Shown here one piece after another: positions 45,770-56,202 of a stretch of DNA of 64,000 nt. The DNA is from Symsagittifera roscoffensis. Its lineage: Eukaryota > Xenacoelomorpha > Acoela > Convolutidae. The notes beneath the pieces were generated by a model, which saw nothing but the letters and a program-made list of their open reading frames with translations, searched no databases and was not told the DNA's origin. Both the position numbers and the translations under genes were made by a program. Where the stretch lies: assembly GCF_963678635.1 (NCBI RefSeq), contig NC_087063.1, positions 34,322,540 through 34,386,539 of the forward strand, in the 5' to 3' direction. The first letter of the stretch is position 1. Every line of letters begins with the position of its first letter.

Positions 45770-46153
45770 CAGTGATGCAGCGTGCGGAAGGGGGACCGCT
45801 TCCCCTCAATTCTACTAGTTGCCACATTTTTCCAAGCCCCCCCTTTTGGTATAACTAAACGACATCCATTTTTGGCTGAGCAAACTCAAAAAATGTCTAA
45901 GAGCGCCTTCGACGCAATTTAACAAATTTTAAGGAGGGAGCGCCGAAAAAACGCGATTTTTCAAAAAGTGCCTAAAAACGCCTTTTTTGGACTGTTTTTG
46001 GAAAAATTTGCGCGCGGCGCAGAAATTTCAAAAAAATAGGCTTCTTATAATATTTTCGGAGAGCTCGGAAAATCAAGTTGTTCGACCTAAAAAAAAGTTG
46101 ACAACATTTTTTCGAAAAACCGCCCCTTAGAAAAATTTCTGCGCGCACCACTG
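45770..46153. mobile_element. Old hAT-like MITE, CAGTG ends
   Basis: Begins CAGTGATGCAGCGTGCGG and ends TGCGCGCACCACTG, imperfect inverted ends. The interior shares GAGCGCCGAAAAAACGCG, AAAAGTGCC and GGAGAGCTCGGAAAATCAA with the CAGGGGCGG family. No matching flanks. It lies 150 bp after the lipase-J gene. Confidence 0.65.
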
Positions 46154-46563
46154 ATCATACTGAGGCCAATGTCAATCAAAAATTCTTGCAAAACTTCGGC
46201 GTTTGGTAGTTGTTTTAAATTCAAGTAATGAGGATACTGCCATATAGTCAAACAACCCCCCTCCCCTCCCAAAAAAAATCAAAATATCAAAACTTTTCCC
46301 AATTTCAAATTTAACTTTAAAAAAGTTATAGACAAATTATTAAATAACCGAATGCTTTTGCTCATTTATGCATTGCCAGAATGTTTTGACATTAACAAAA
46401 ATTGTTGATGGACACTTGACATTTTTTTCCTATGTGTTTTCAAATTTAACTATTAATAACAATTAAAAAAAATTAATTCTATTTTTTTTCAAATTTTTTA
46501 CCATTTTCTTAGGTAGTATTAGTGGGTTGAAATTACACTCCAGACAGATTGAGGAAACCTGAC
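46154..46563. other. Non-coding spacer
   Basis: AT-rich; nothing recognisable. Confidence 0.4.
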
Positions 46564-46838
46564 TTATATCCTATTTTTTCTGTTTTTTATTTCTAATTCG
46601 GTTCAGCCTTGATTAAGGCTGACCGCTAAAAAGAGCGATTTGTCTCAAGGACATTACCGACCGGTTCTTGTGGCTAGCTTGCGCCAATTTGCTATTGAAG
46701 CTGTGAATTGGTGACGAATATTAATGAAGTTATGATGTTATACCCGACCGAAAGGACGATAAGTTTTTGCCCATAAATTCTCTCGTTAAATTCAAACATT
46801 CGACTTCATATTTTTGATTTACGGAGATTAGGCGCACA
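46564..46838 (+). repeat. BEL/Pao 5' LTR
   Basis: 275 bp, shared with 53958-54226 (blocks GATTAAGGCTGACCGCTAAA, CATTACCGACCGGTTCTTG, CCCGACCGAAAGGACG). Ends GGAGATTAGGCGCACA. Confidence 0.88.
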
Positions 46839-46841
46839 TTT

Positions 46842-46859
46842 TGGCGCCCCACAAGGGAC
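46842..46859 (+). promoter_or_regulatory. BEL/Pao primer-binding site
   Basis: TGGCGCCCCACAAGGGAC, three bases inside the 5' LTR; TGGCGCCC is complementary to tRNA 3' ends of the form GGGCGCCA. Confidence 0.75.
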
Positions 46860-46865
46860 CTTGTT

Positions 46866-47003
46866 GATAGTTCCTTTTTCAAAGTTTCGCGGACTCGAGT
46901 ATTCCTCCGGACTCGAGTGAGCAGTTAGCAGAGTGAGCAGTGAGCAGTTCGAAAGTTTCGCGGACACGAGTGTATTCTTCCGGACTCGAGTGAGCAGTTA
47001 GCA
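46866..47003 (+). repeat. Imperfect direct duplication in BEL leader
   Basis: GTTTCGCGGACTCGAGT...GTGAGCAGTTAGCAGA is present twice back to back (about 46884-46952 and 46953-47003), differing by small changes. Confidence 0.65.
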
Positions 47004-47285
47004 GAATTGGCCGAAATTCGCCCAGGGCGTTTGGCCGAAAGTGGGCGTTTGGCCGAAAATATCAGATACCAGTTGGCCGAAAGCAGGCGTTTGGCCGACA
47101 GTGGGCGTTTGGCCGAATGTGGGCGTTTGGCCGAAAACATCAGATACCAGTTAACCGAAAGTGGGCCTTTGGCCGAAAGTGGGCGTTTGGCCGAAAGTGG
47201 GCGTTTGGCCGAAAATACCAGCTACCAGTTGGCCGAAAGTGGGCGTTTGGCCGAAAGTGGGCGTTTGGTCGAAAATACGAAAACA
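47004..47285 (+). repeat. Minisatellite of 17-18-bp TTTGGCCGAAA units
   Basis: About 14 imperfect units around GTGGGCGTTTGGCCGAAA, some in a longer unit that adds ATATCAGATACCAG. Two outlying units are at about 47300 and 47340. Unit length is a multiple of three for most copies and all three plus frames stay open for long stretches (giving LAESGR, FGRKWA or WPKVGV repeats), so these ORFs are a property of the repeat, not evidence of a gene. Confidence 0.85.
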
Positions 47286-47399
47286 TCAGAGTATCGAATT
47301 GGCCGAAACTCGTCACAGAGTTTACTTCACGAAAGTGGGCGATCGGCCAAAAGAGCCGACAGACGACATAGCAGACAGACGAAAGAGCAGACTGACTAG

Positions 47400-48276
47400 C
47401 GGAAGAGAGGCCTGTTCAGGTGTCCTGATTGTTGATTTTTGGTCAAAGTGGAGCTGTGTTTTTCTCGACACCCGAAGTTTTGGATTTTTTCCCGGTGACG
47501 CCAATCTCCAATTAAAAACTGTAAGAAGTTTCCAAAACTTTAAAAACTTTCCATTTGTGCTATAAAATTTTATACGCTGTCACATATTGAAATTTTTTCC
47601 GCAAGCTAGCAACCGGTAAGTTTTCTTTAGCCAAAATTTTTGGAAAGTTCCGTTGAACTGAAATTACTTACAATCGGTACTTAGACAATTTGATTGACAT
47701 TTTCTCTCGATATCAAAATTTTTCGGATATTTGTGAACGGAATAATAATCCGTGAAATCGGAACACAGATAAGAGGTACTAAACTATTTTTTTGGATTGG
47801 TTTATGAATCGAAGCTGCTGACCAAAATTTTCCGAAAAATTTTGGGAAAAAATAAAAAGTTGCCAAAAAATCCTCAGAACGTTCCCAGAATTCTGCGAAA
47901 CTGTGCTGTAACATGACACCAACCTGGTAGCAAAATATCAGGCAAATAAAGTTGAGTTTTTTCATCCTCAGGTTTTTTCCGCAAGTGTTGCGTTGGAACT
48001 TAACCAATTTGCCTGATCCCCCACCCACCTTTGGTGAAATTGAGAGCCAGTTAGCTTCAAGTAAATCTAAGCCGTATCAGCCCGTCCGATTATTGACTTA
48101 GTTGCGCGACAATAATGTTAAATGGTCAGGTACGGTGATATTAGGTGAGTTAAGTTGAATTCTTTCATCCTCAGGTTTACTCCGTGTGCGTTGTTTGAGT
48201 TCAACCGACCTACTTAATTTCGCCACCCCATTGGTACTTAAGTGTAACGTAGCCGTCGCATAAGTCTCTTAAGTGT
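47400..48276 (+). other. BEL leader, non-coding
   Basis: No gene. Two similar stretches (about 47949-48010 and 48150-48215) each contain TTTCATCCTCAGGTTT, which reads like a 3' splice site. Confidence 0.4.
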
Positions 48277-48858
48277 ATGGTATTCGTTCTAGGAGCTAGT
48301 TCTCTAGACCACGCGCTCCGTATACTATCCGCACCGTCTCAAAAGCGCGTGAAAGAGACTTGTTTCACAAAGCCCGGTTTAAGCTTTAACTTCAACGCCA
48401 GGGACTCGCAGAAAACTATCCAATACTATCTGCACCATTTTCTGTCGAATCGGAAAGATCTAGTTATTTGGCACGACGCGATAAATAACTCCATAAGTAA
48501 GCACCGCAGTAACAACAACCGTAGTTTGAGTACTGACCAACTTAAGAGCCTTCTTTTGAGATACAAGGAGAATATTACCGCTATTGTATACTGTCCCCGC
48601 AACAATACGGACAATATAGAAAAAGAGTTGAAAAAGACAGGTATTCTCGTTCTTAACATAGTTGAGGAGTTTATCTCAGAGCGAAAGGCCAAAGACCAAA
48701 TACTTATCGAAAAGTATAAAGAGCTGCACCAGCCCCCTTCCCTTGAGTTGAAGACTGTGTTGTTACTTAGACGATACAGTGCTGACCTAAGTACACTGAA
48801 AGCTAAGAAGAAGTGGAACCGTTTGTCGCCTAAAAATTGTAGAGCGATTCACAATTGA
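48277..48858 (+). CDS. Extra ORF upstream of BEL gag (possible SGNH-like)
   Basis: Intact 193-codon ORF with good protein-like composition. Starts VFVLGASSLDHALRI: a hydrophobic strand running into a G-A-S-S turn, as in the block I of SGNH/GDSL hydrolases. A central motif VIWHDAINNSI (64-73) follows, then AIVYCPRN and GILVLNIVEEFI. Strand-turn-helix alternation fits an alpha/beta hydrolase-like fold, but no clear DxxH block is seen. Thus an enzymatic role is only suggested. It lies between the 5' LTR and gag and is the only undamaged frame in the element. It may be carried cargo or a captured retrotransposon ORF. Family not firmly recognised. Confidence 0.6.
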   Translation: MVFVLGASSLDHALRILSAPSQKRVKETCFTKPGLSFNFNARDSQKTIQYYLHHFLSNRKDLVIWHDAINNSISKHRSNNNRSLSTDQLKSLLLRYKENITAIVYCPRNNTDNIEKELKKTGILVLNIVEEFISERKAKDQILIEKYKELHQPPSLELKTVLLLRRYSADLSTLKAKKKWNRLSPKNCRAIHN

Positions 48859-48918
48859 TTTAAAGTGTTAAAACTTCAAGTTAATCCCCCTTGTAAGTAA
48901 TTGATGTATTAGAGTATT

Positions 48919-51420
48919 TTGTGGATTCACTTGAGTGAAAATAAAGTATTTTCTGAGAGTCGTTTATTTCTGAAATTATTAGGCATGGAAGTTCAGTTTC
49001 AGAAGAAAATTAGGAAGTTGTTTGAGAAATGTAGCAATCTCGAAAACGCACTTTATAAATGCCACGAAATAATTTTGGAATACATAGAGAGTCAGAGTCG
49101 TTGCTCAAAATTGATACCTATAATGAAAAATGTAGGAACTATATAGAACAAGCGGCCGAGGTAAACAATATGGCTGCAAAAAGTGCAAACCCCGACGAGA
49201 TGATACCGGCACAGGATATGTGGCTTCATAAGTTGACTCAAAGCAACGATCAAGTTTTGCAGGAAGCTATCACATACAAAACAAGTTTTGAGGCAGTAAC
49301 AGAGCCGGACAACATAGATAGCAGCTCAAAAACTTCACATCATTCTGGAAAAAGTGAAAAACCCCAGTCTTAAAAAACAGATACCCGCTCTAAGTTGTCA
49401 CACCGAAGCAGCCGACATCAGCAATCGGGTTCTCAGAAATCTAGTCGTTGTACCGCCGCTCCGTCGAAAACACTTTTTGAGAAAAAGCGCTATTCAATGA
49501 TTTTAAAGAAACAACAAGAGGAACTTGAGAGGCAGGCAAAGGTGTCATTAAGACCGAAAGAGCAGCAAAACAAGATAAAAAAACAATATTTTTAGAACAA
49601 CAAAGCAGTTTAGAGCTGGAAGAATTGGCTGAAGAACACAGGAAAAAACTGGCAGAAATGGGGTCGGAAATCAGCGAGAATGCTGAGGAAAGTGGTTTAA
49701 CTCGAATCTCTCCACAACTAACAATAGACTAAAAGGATCGTACCTGTAACTTGGTCGATTCTGTTGACCACAATCAGCATGACTCTGTTGCAGTTTCCAA
49801 TCAAGAGCAGCGCGTTCGTTCGACAGCTCCTGAGGAAACCTATCCTGCATCAACAAATGACATGGTCTCATCAAGTTTTACAGGAGTGAATAAAGTCCAG
49901 GCAGCTTCTATTGATCCGGGATTGTATTTCAGTAACCACATTCACGGACAACGACATAATTTGTCCAAATTGGTCTAATCGCAGATTTCCGTTAACAATC
50001 CAGTAGCGTTACAGCAGGTCATTCAACCTGTTTCTAATAATTTGCCTCGGCAAACTTATTTGTCCACTCATCCAGTGCTAGGCAATCCAAACACAAGGTC
50101 AGTAGTCCCGGTAACTTCTGAAAATTATTTTGCTCCGACAACATCTGCAGAAGTTTCTTCTGGTGTAGCACCGTTCGTTCCTGCATCAACAGCAAGTAAT
50201 CAGGTTTCTTTAAGTCATCACACTACCGGATCAGTAGTAGCTGGCTATCAAGCACCTCTAATCCCATCACAACAACATACGGGTGTTCCCGTTAGTAGTT
50301 ATAACTTTTCAGGCGACCACTATAATCCTTATAGTAATTTGTGGAGAACAGCTGTTGCTGCCCCTTTAATATCAGCTCAACAACTCCACGTTTCTTCGAC
50401 AACTGTTTTTTCCGCAGTAACTCCGATTGTTCCTCCGAATAATTTTGTTCCTTATACAAGTGGAGGAACTGTGTTCCTTGCGCAGCCTGAAAATTTTTCA
50501 CAAGCAAACAACCGTTCGTTCCTGATTATCACGGTAATTCTTCGAGTTACACAGCGCCAACTCCCGGTAAGTCACCTGGTGCAGACGTCGAGCGTCCACT
50601 TTCGACATGAGAGTTGGTTAATATACTCATGCAAAGCCGAAAAGATCATCTCCCTGAGTGGAAGCTGACCCAGTTCGATGGCAACCCACTTAATTGGCTT
50701 GAGTGGTTTGGGCAGTTCATATCGACGGTCGATTCAGCCATACTCAGTGACGATGAAAAGCTTACCTATCTGAAAAAGCTCGTAGTGGGTAAAGCAAAAT
50801 CCGCAATCGCTGTGTATAGCTATAGCGGAGTACTACATAAAGACGCATTAGCAACTCTTAAACGAAAGTTCGGGCAGTCGCATGCTGTAGTAGTGGATCA
50901 TCTAGGTAAATTAAGTAATTTTCCGCCGCTGAAAAAACATAACTCGGAAAATGTAATTGGCTTTTCCTCAACAATTTCTGGACTTGTTGCTGTATTCAAG
51001 TCCTTATCTTTTAACCATGACTTGAAAAGTGTTAACTTACTGAATCAGGCTGTGAGTAAGCTTCCCCCAAACCTTAAGGAAGCATGGTCAATGCAAACCG
51101 TAAGACGCCAGTGGTATCGACCAACTCTGCTAGATTTCAACAAATGGCTTAAAGAAAAGGCGGAGGGTCATGAGAGGATAAAAACAATTAATTCTAAGGT
51201 TAAGTCTGAAGAAACAGTGAAGCAAAAAGTCGGTACGAAAGTGTTTGCTAGTAATGTAAAGGTAAGCGATAAGACTAAAAAGAACCAAAGTTCCCTCCAT
51301 AGTCTGTATGTAAAAAGATCAACACGCTCTTTGGAATTGCGCCGTTTTCAAAGAGAAAAACGCCACGCAACGAGCGAAACAAGTAGCCGAACAATAACTT
51401 TGCTTTGCGTGTTTTCGTAA
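48919..51420 (+). pseudogene. gag: BEL/Pao gag (frame-broken)
   Basis: Pieces in three frames. 48919-49610: coiled, Lys/Glu/Ser-rich N-terminal part (FEKKRYSMILKKQQEELERQ). 49740-50570: Ser/Thr/Pro/Gln-rich linker. 50614 to about 51300: the conserved BEL gag (DUF1759-type) segment (LPEWKLTQFDGNPLNWLEWF, then AIAVYSYSG). A CCHC-type knuckle (CFACFRNCSKARKCLTRDC) is read in another frame at about 51400-51470. It would form the particle and bind RNA. Several single-base shifts and stops separate the pieces. Confidence 0.82.
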
Positions 51421-51472
51421 CTGTAGCAAGGCCAGAAAATGCCTCACGCGAGATTGTGAAAGCACGCACATT

Positions 51473-52353
51473 GTGCTCTTATATGGAGCTGAGAAAATTT
51501 TTCCTCCTAAGGATACTAAAATGGCGTCAGGTAACGCAAACACTAAAGTTGTATCAACTAACGCTGCCGTCGGCGATATTCATAGCCAGGAGTCAACTAA
51601 AGGCCTCCTGCCGGTTGCATCACTCGCCGTCTCTTCGGATGAGACAATTACTAATGCCCTAGCTCTTTGCAATAGTGCTTCCACGCACTCAAGGGTATCC
51701 GCCGATCTCGTAAAACGTCTCCATTTGGTTGGCACTGCCGCTAAACTCACCATAAATGGATTCAATTCCACGAGCTTGATGAAAACTCATCAAGTAAGTT
51801 TTCAAGACTCCACCGAAACGAATAATAGTGAATTTTGTTTTCACTTCGAGCTTATGTTGAGGATCATATTCGCATTGGATCGGATAGCATAAGTATTCCT
51901 GAATTACAGGAAAAATACCCGCAGTTGGCTCCGATAAACCCTATACATTATAAGTTTGAGGAAGTCGAAATAATTATTGGACAGGATTTCTACCTCGCCA
52001 TAAGACCCGTTGAGTACATTCTGGGGGAGGACTCTATTTCACCGTGCGCCGTACGCCTTCCGATAAATTGGGTTTTAAGTGGTCCGTTACCGCCGTCCTT
52101 TAAGTCAAACTCGTCTTGCTTTAAGTGTGTTGTCGAACACATGTCTCTTGCGGACAAATTAAAAACTTGGTATGAGTTGGAGTCATATGGAGCCTTCAAG
52201 CAGGCAGATGCCCGTTCTGCCGCCGACAAACGCGCGTTGTCCGTTTTGAAAAATGACACTTTTCACGATGGTGAGAGGTACATTTTACCAATGCTTTGGA
52301 ATGATAAGGAAAGTACTTTACCGAATAACTACTTAGCTCAATTAAATTCTTGA
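51473..52353 (+). pseudogene. pol: BEL/Pao protease region (DUF1758 type)
   Basis: 51473-51892 and 51835-52353 in two frames. The first carries NALALCNSASTHSRVSADLV; BEL proteases normally have Asp where this has Asn67, so the catalytic residue seems lost. The second carries ISIPELQEKYPQLAPINP and IIIGQDFYLAIRP, typical of the region between protease and RT, ending ALRKK-like spacer sequence with a stop at 52353. Confidence 0.8.
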
Positions 52354-52850
52354 AAAAGGAGGCTAGATAAGGATCCGTCGCTCCGTAAAAAATACGCCGA
52401 AACAATTAGAGAAGATATACAAAAAGGATATGTCATAACCGTTAAGACAGACGATCCCAAATCACAAGCCAATCGTGAGTGGTATTGAACCCGAATAAAC
52501 CCGGTAAGGTACGCCGAGTCCTCGATGGGGCATCGAAAGTCATGGCGCTTCCTTGAACAAATCTTTGTTGGTTGGCCCGGATCTCCTTCAAAACCTCGTT
52601 TTTGTACTTTTAAGATTCCGTCAGCATAAATTCGCCGTTTCAGCTGACATTGAACGGATGTTTTTACAGGTTGGAGTCCGTGAAGAATATCAACCTTCTC
52701 TTCGTTTTTTTTTGTGGCGGGAGGACCCCACATCAAGTGTGGTAGTTCACCAATATACGCGTCAAATGTTTGGTGCTCGTGCCTCGCCGACTTGTGCGAA
52801 ATTTGCTTTGCAGAAGACTGCATCGGAAACATTGAAAATACTTGCGTTGC
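52354..52850 (+). pseudogene. pol: BEL/Pao RT fragment
   Basis: Frame at 52553 shows LLVGPDLLQNLVFVLLRFRQ, FAVSADIERMFLQV (first catalytic Asp) and QMFGARASPTCAKFAL, the opening RT blocks of BEL elements. The catalytic YxDD block, thumb and all of RNase H are absent: within about 20 bases of 52830 the sequence becomes the last CxxC of the integrase zinc domain. This is an internal deletion. Confidence 0.85.
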
Positions 52851-53885
52851 GTGCCGAAAACGCAAAGCGCAAACAGTAACTCATATTATGGCTGATCTGC
52901 CCATTGAAAGGCTGGGTTACAGGCAACCTTCTTTCTCTAACACAGGTGACGACTACTTTGGGCCGTTCCTAGTTCCAATCATGAGAAGTACGGAAAAGAG
53001 GTGGGGTTTTTTGTTCACCTGTCTCACCACTAGAGCGGTGCACATTGAAGTGGTCCTTGTGTGATGGGCGTGGAGAGGTTTATTGCACGTCGAGGTACTC
53101 CGACTACCATCATGTCCGACAACGGAACGAACTTTGTTGGCGCTCAAAAAGTGCTCTTAGCTTGCGTTGAGAGTTGGAACAAGCTCGCACCCGTTGTTTT
53201 TGTCCAGAGAGGGATCAAGTGGAAATTCAATCCGCCCAGCCCACCGCACCATAGTGGCTCCTGGGAACGATCAGTTTTTTATGACATCCTAGGCAACAGA
53301 AGAGTAACTGAGGAGGTTCTAAGAACCACGCTGTGCCTTGTTGAGCAATAACTTTACGCTAGACCGACAACAGCCGCTAGTTCCAATCCGCTAGATCTAG
53401 AGGCGTTGACCCCGAACCATTTTATCCTTGGTCGAAACGCAGCGAGTTTTCCGTCGCTAAGTTTCGAAGAAAACTTCGACCATAAGAAGCGGTTCGCCAG
53501 AGCGCAATCATACGCTAACGCAATATGGACACGGTGGATGCGGGAATACGTTCCTTCCCTCAATAGGAGGGAAAAGTGGCACAACCAGTCAAACGTTAAG
53601 TTGAAAGCCGGCGACTTGGTTTGGGTCATAGAGCCTGACACTCCACGTGGACATTATCCACTCGCACGTATCCTAAGACTGCACTACGGCAAGGACGGAT
53701 GCGCAAGATCAGCCGACATAAAGACCGTTACGAGCGAACTGACCCGCTCGACCGTAAAGCTCGCTGCCGTTCTTCCTTGTTTGCTTAGGGGTGGAGGATG
53801 TTGCAGCGCAACTGTGCGAGAGTATAAATGCATAAAACTAAACCAAAATGTAACAACCATAAGCACAGTTGGCCGAGTGGCCTAA
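52851..53885 (+). pseudogene. pol: BEL/Pao integrase and C-terminal domain
   Basis: CVACRKRK (end of zinc domain), MADLPIERLGYR, GDDYFGPF (first Asp), TCLTTRAVHIEVV, then after a frame change ERFIARRGTPTTIMSDNGTNF (second Asp) and HHSGSWERS (Glu). After a TAA at about 53349 comes the C-terminal domain (LTPNHFILGR, then KLKAGDLVWVIEPDTPRGHYP) characteristic of BEL/Pao. The DDE triad is intact but spread over broken frames. Confidence 0.88.
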
Positions 53886-53932
53886 GCTAATGTACCGACA
53901 GTTGACGTAGGTTCGAACCCCTCACCTGCGCA
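53863..53932 (+). pseudogene. tRNA-like sequence inside BEL element
   Basis: Box A-like TTGGCCGAGTGGCC (53869-53882) and a perfect box B GGTTCGAACCC (53910-53920). Ends GCACAGT/CCTGCGC pair at five of seven positions as an acceptor stem. The middle is too short for a normal anticodon arm plus variable loop. The box A resembles Ser/Leu-class tRNAs. It overlaps the end of the pol frame and precedes the 3' LTR. Confidence 0.55.
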
Positions 53933-53946
53933 TGTATCATTATACT

Positions 53947-53957
53947 AAAAAAGGGGG
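53947..53957 (+). promoter_or_regulatory. BEL/Pao polypurine tract
   Basis: AAAAAAGGGGG immediately before the 3' LTR, the expected plus-strand primer site. Confidence 0.75.
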
Positions 53958-54226
53958 TTATGTCCTAATTTTTCTGTTTTTTGATTCTAAAGTTTTTTGA
54001 TTAAGGCTGACCGCTAAAACGAGCAATTTGTCTCAAGGACATTACCGACCGGTTCTTGTGGCTAGCTTGCGCCAATTTGTTATTGAAGCTGTGAATTGGT
54101 GACGAATTTTATTGAAGTTATGATGTTATACCCGACCGAAAGGACGATAAGTTTTTGCCGATAAATTCTCTCGTTAAATTCAAACATTCGACTTCATATT
54201 TTTTATTTACGGAGATTAGGCGTACA
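53958..54226 (+). repeat. BEL/Pao 3' LTR
   Basis: 269 bp partner of 46564-46838, ending GGCGTACA. Small indels near the start separate the two. Confidence 0.88.
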
Positions 54227-55357
54227 CTCAACAAAGAAGACTTTTGATAATTTTTTGTCTCAGAGTCATGACTCAAATTGTTTTAATATGCTTTCTCGAT
54301 TGATGCTGTCAAATGAAGCTTCTACGAACTTCATTTGATGCTTCTACGAACTTCAATTTTGATATTTACTTTGTTACTTGAGTTTGCGTGGACAGAAAAA
54401 ATACAAACAAGACTGCTCGTATCAGGGCGAAGCCCTGAATGTTCCGGCTGCCTATTTAAGGTTTATGGAGCAGTAATAACATTAAAAAATTAAATGTAAT
54501 AAAACAAAATGAAAAAGTTTTTTTTTCTCTAAAGTTTGAAGCTTTTATGAAAATCGTTCCCCCACATGCCCCAACCATGGCAAATAAGATTCTTTAAACC
54601 AACTTGGAACAATTTCAAAGATGGATTAACTCTCCGCTTACGCGTTAATAGCGCAAACATATCGCGCATTAATTGTCCCAAATTGGCCAAAATGGCAATC
54701 TTTAAACCCCCGTAACTTTACGAAAAATGATCACAGGTAAAAAAAAATCAAATTTGAGTTCAGGACAACAATACCTTTCGAATGACATTTAAAAATTCAG
54801 TCAAAAACGGCTAGTTAAAAAGCCGAAGTTTTTCTGAAAAAAACCCACCCCGAGCATAAATATTCCCTTACATTCGTATCGAAAGTCGGAACAATAACCA
54901 TTTTCAGTGGTCAGAGAGGAAGCACCAAACGTAACTGTTAAATAATTCATCAGTTTTTCAGTTTTACTTAATTTTTGTTTTTTGTAAATTATACATAGGC
55001 GACACCGTTAGTATTTTTTAATCTCTCCTGTTAAAAACGTAAAATAACGATCCGGTATTTTGTAAATACGATCTGTCTGCCTGGCCATTGTCTGTTCAAC
55101 TGAAAACAAAATAAAAATTATAAGACATGAGTTTTTCCATTTTTTGGCAATATAGAAAAGTGAAAACATGTGGAAACTTGTTTGATCTAATCGATTGTTG
55201 TTTTGCGACAAAAGTTTTAAGATTATATATAATAATCGTAATTTTATTCTGCAGATACAGCACGCAATTTCCGCGTCGAGGTCTTTTTGCGATTATTAGT
55301 CAAATTCCGCACAATTTCTTAGCCACTTTGAGCGGATTAATAGAACTTTGAGGACAG
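54227..55357. other. Non-coding repeats
   Basis: Hairpin TCAGGGCGAAGCCCTGA at 54422-54438 next to AAGACTGCTC. 54640-54900 is an inverted relative of the repeat at 12140-12420. No gene. Confidence 0.55.
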
Positions 55358-55444
55358 AAAATTTAAAGTTTCTGTAAGTTTGGAATTTTCAGCACTGTCA
55401 GGGGTGCTGAAAATTCTAAACTTACAGAAGAAACTTTAAATTTT
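55358..55444. repeat. Long snap-back repeat
   Basis: Arms of about 38 bases (55358-55395 and 55404-55444) are near-perfect reverse complements, with one mismatch and a 3-base insertion, and an 8-base loop. The inner stem contains GTGCTGAAA, as in the LTR hairpin of E1/E2. Confidence 0.85.
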
Positions 55445-56202
55445 TCGATTTTCACAGAGAGTGCTTTCCGTCTCATTATCTACTCAAAAGGCCGTAAAAA
55501 TGTTCAAAGTGAATGGAATGATTCCGACTAGTTTGTGCTGAAAAAACTCGAGACTTTCTCAAACTGTATTTTACATGAAAATGTGTGTAAATGAAGTAAG
55601 TTTTGGTAAGTAAGGCTCTAAGCAGCATAATTTACTTTTGATACATTTTCAATCAAGATAAGTTGAATCAGCACCGATTTTAAACGTATGAACAAGTTTT
55701 TACTTTTGGCAAAAAACGGTTTGATAGCAGAGAATCTGTCAATCAAGGTCAGCCAAGGCCTTTTTGAACAAATTTAGGAAACAAAAGGTTTTTCGGTGGG
55801 TTCGAACCAATACAGAGTGGTTTTTTTATGTTTCCTTAAATCTGGCTAACATGCTTTTCTCAAAAGGTCTGACCTAAGTGTGAATCGAAAACACTCCAAC
55901 CAGGCAGAACGCTCTTTCTACGCTGGGCCAATTGCTTTGTAAGTATATGGAACTGTGTTTGTTCACAGCTCTACATTGCTTTTATTGTTCCTAATTTTGG
56001 AGAAAATGACCAAATGTTCGTGCTAGGGTGGTTTTTTTCTGCAGACAAATTGCGACTACTTATCTAACAATCTACGACGGAAAAAGTAGAAATCATTAAA
56101 AAACTATTGTTCATTTGAGCTCAATTTAAAAAAATAAAAAAACGATCTTTCCTTTGTGAACATTTTGTAAAGTTATGGGCTTTTAAGATCGCCAATTTGG
56201 CT
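55445..56202. other. Non-coding stretch
   Basis: No gene; 55985-56202 is another copy of the 12140-type repeat. Confidence 0.45.

Larger units (their letters stand above)
46564..54226 (+). mobile_element. BEL/Pao retrotransposon (decayed), 7.7 kb
   Basis: Plus-strand element with LTRs at 46564-46838 and 53958-54226, a primer site at 46842, a purine tract at 53947-53957, BEL-type gag, DUF1758-type protease, partial RT, integrase and a BEL-type C-terminal domain. At least eight frame changes and a large deletion in RT/RNase H make it inactive. No convincing target duplication (CTGAC versus CTCAA). Unusual are its 2-kb leader with a minisatellite and an extra ORF. Confidence 0.9.

Noticed and set aside
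47004-47285. CRISPR array
   Set aside because: Units are contiguous without unique spacers, and the context is a eukaryotic retrotransposon leader.
47007-47565. Overlapping ORFs with LAESGR or FGRKWA repeats
   Set aside because: They only reflect that the 18-bp minisatellite unit has no stops in any plus frame.
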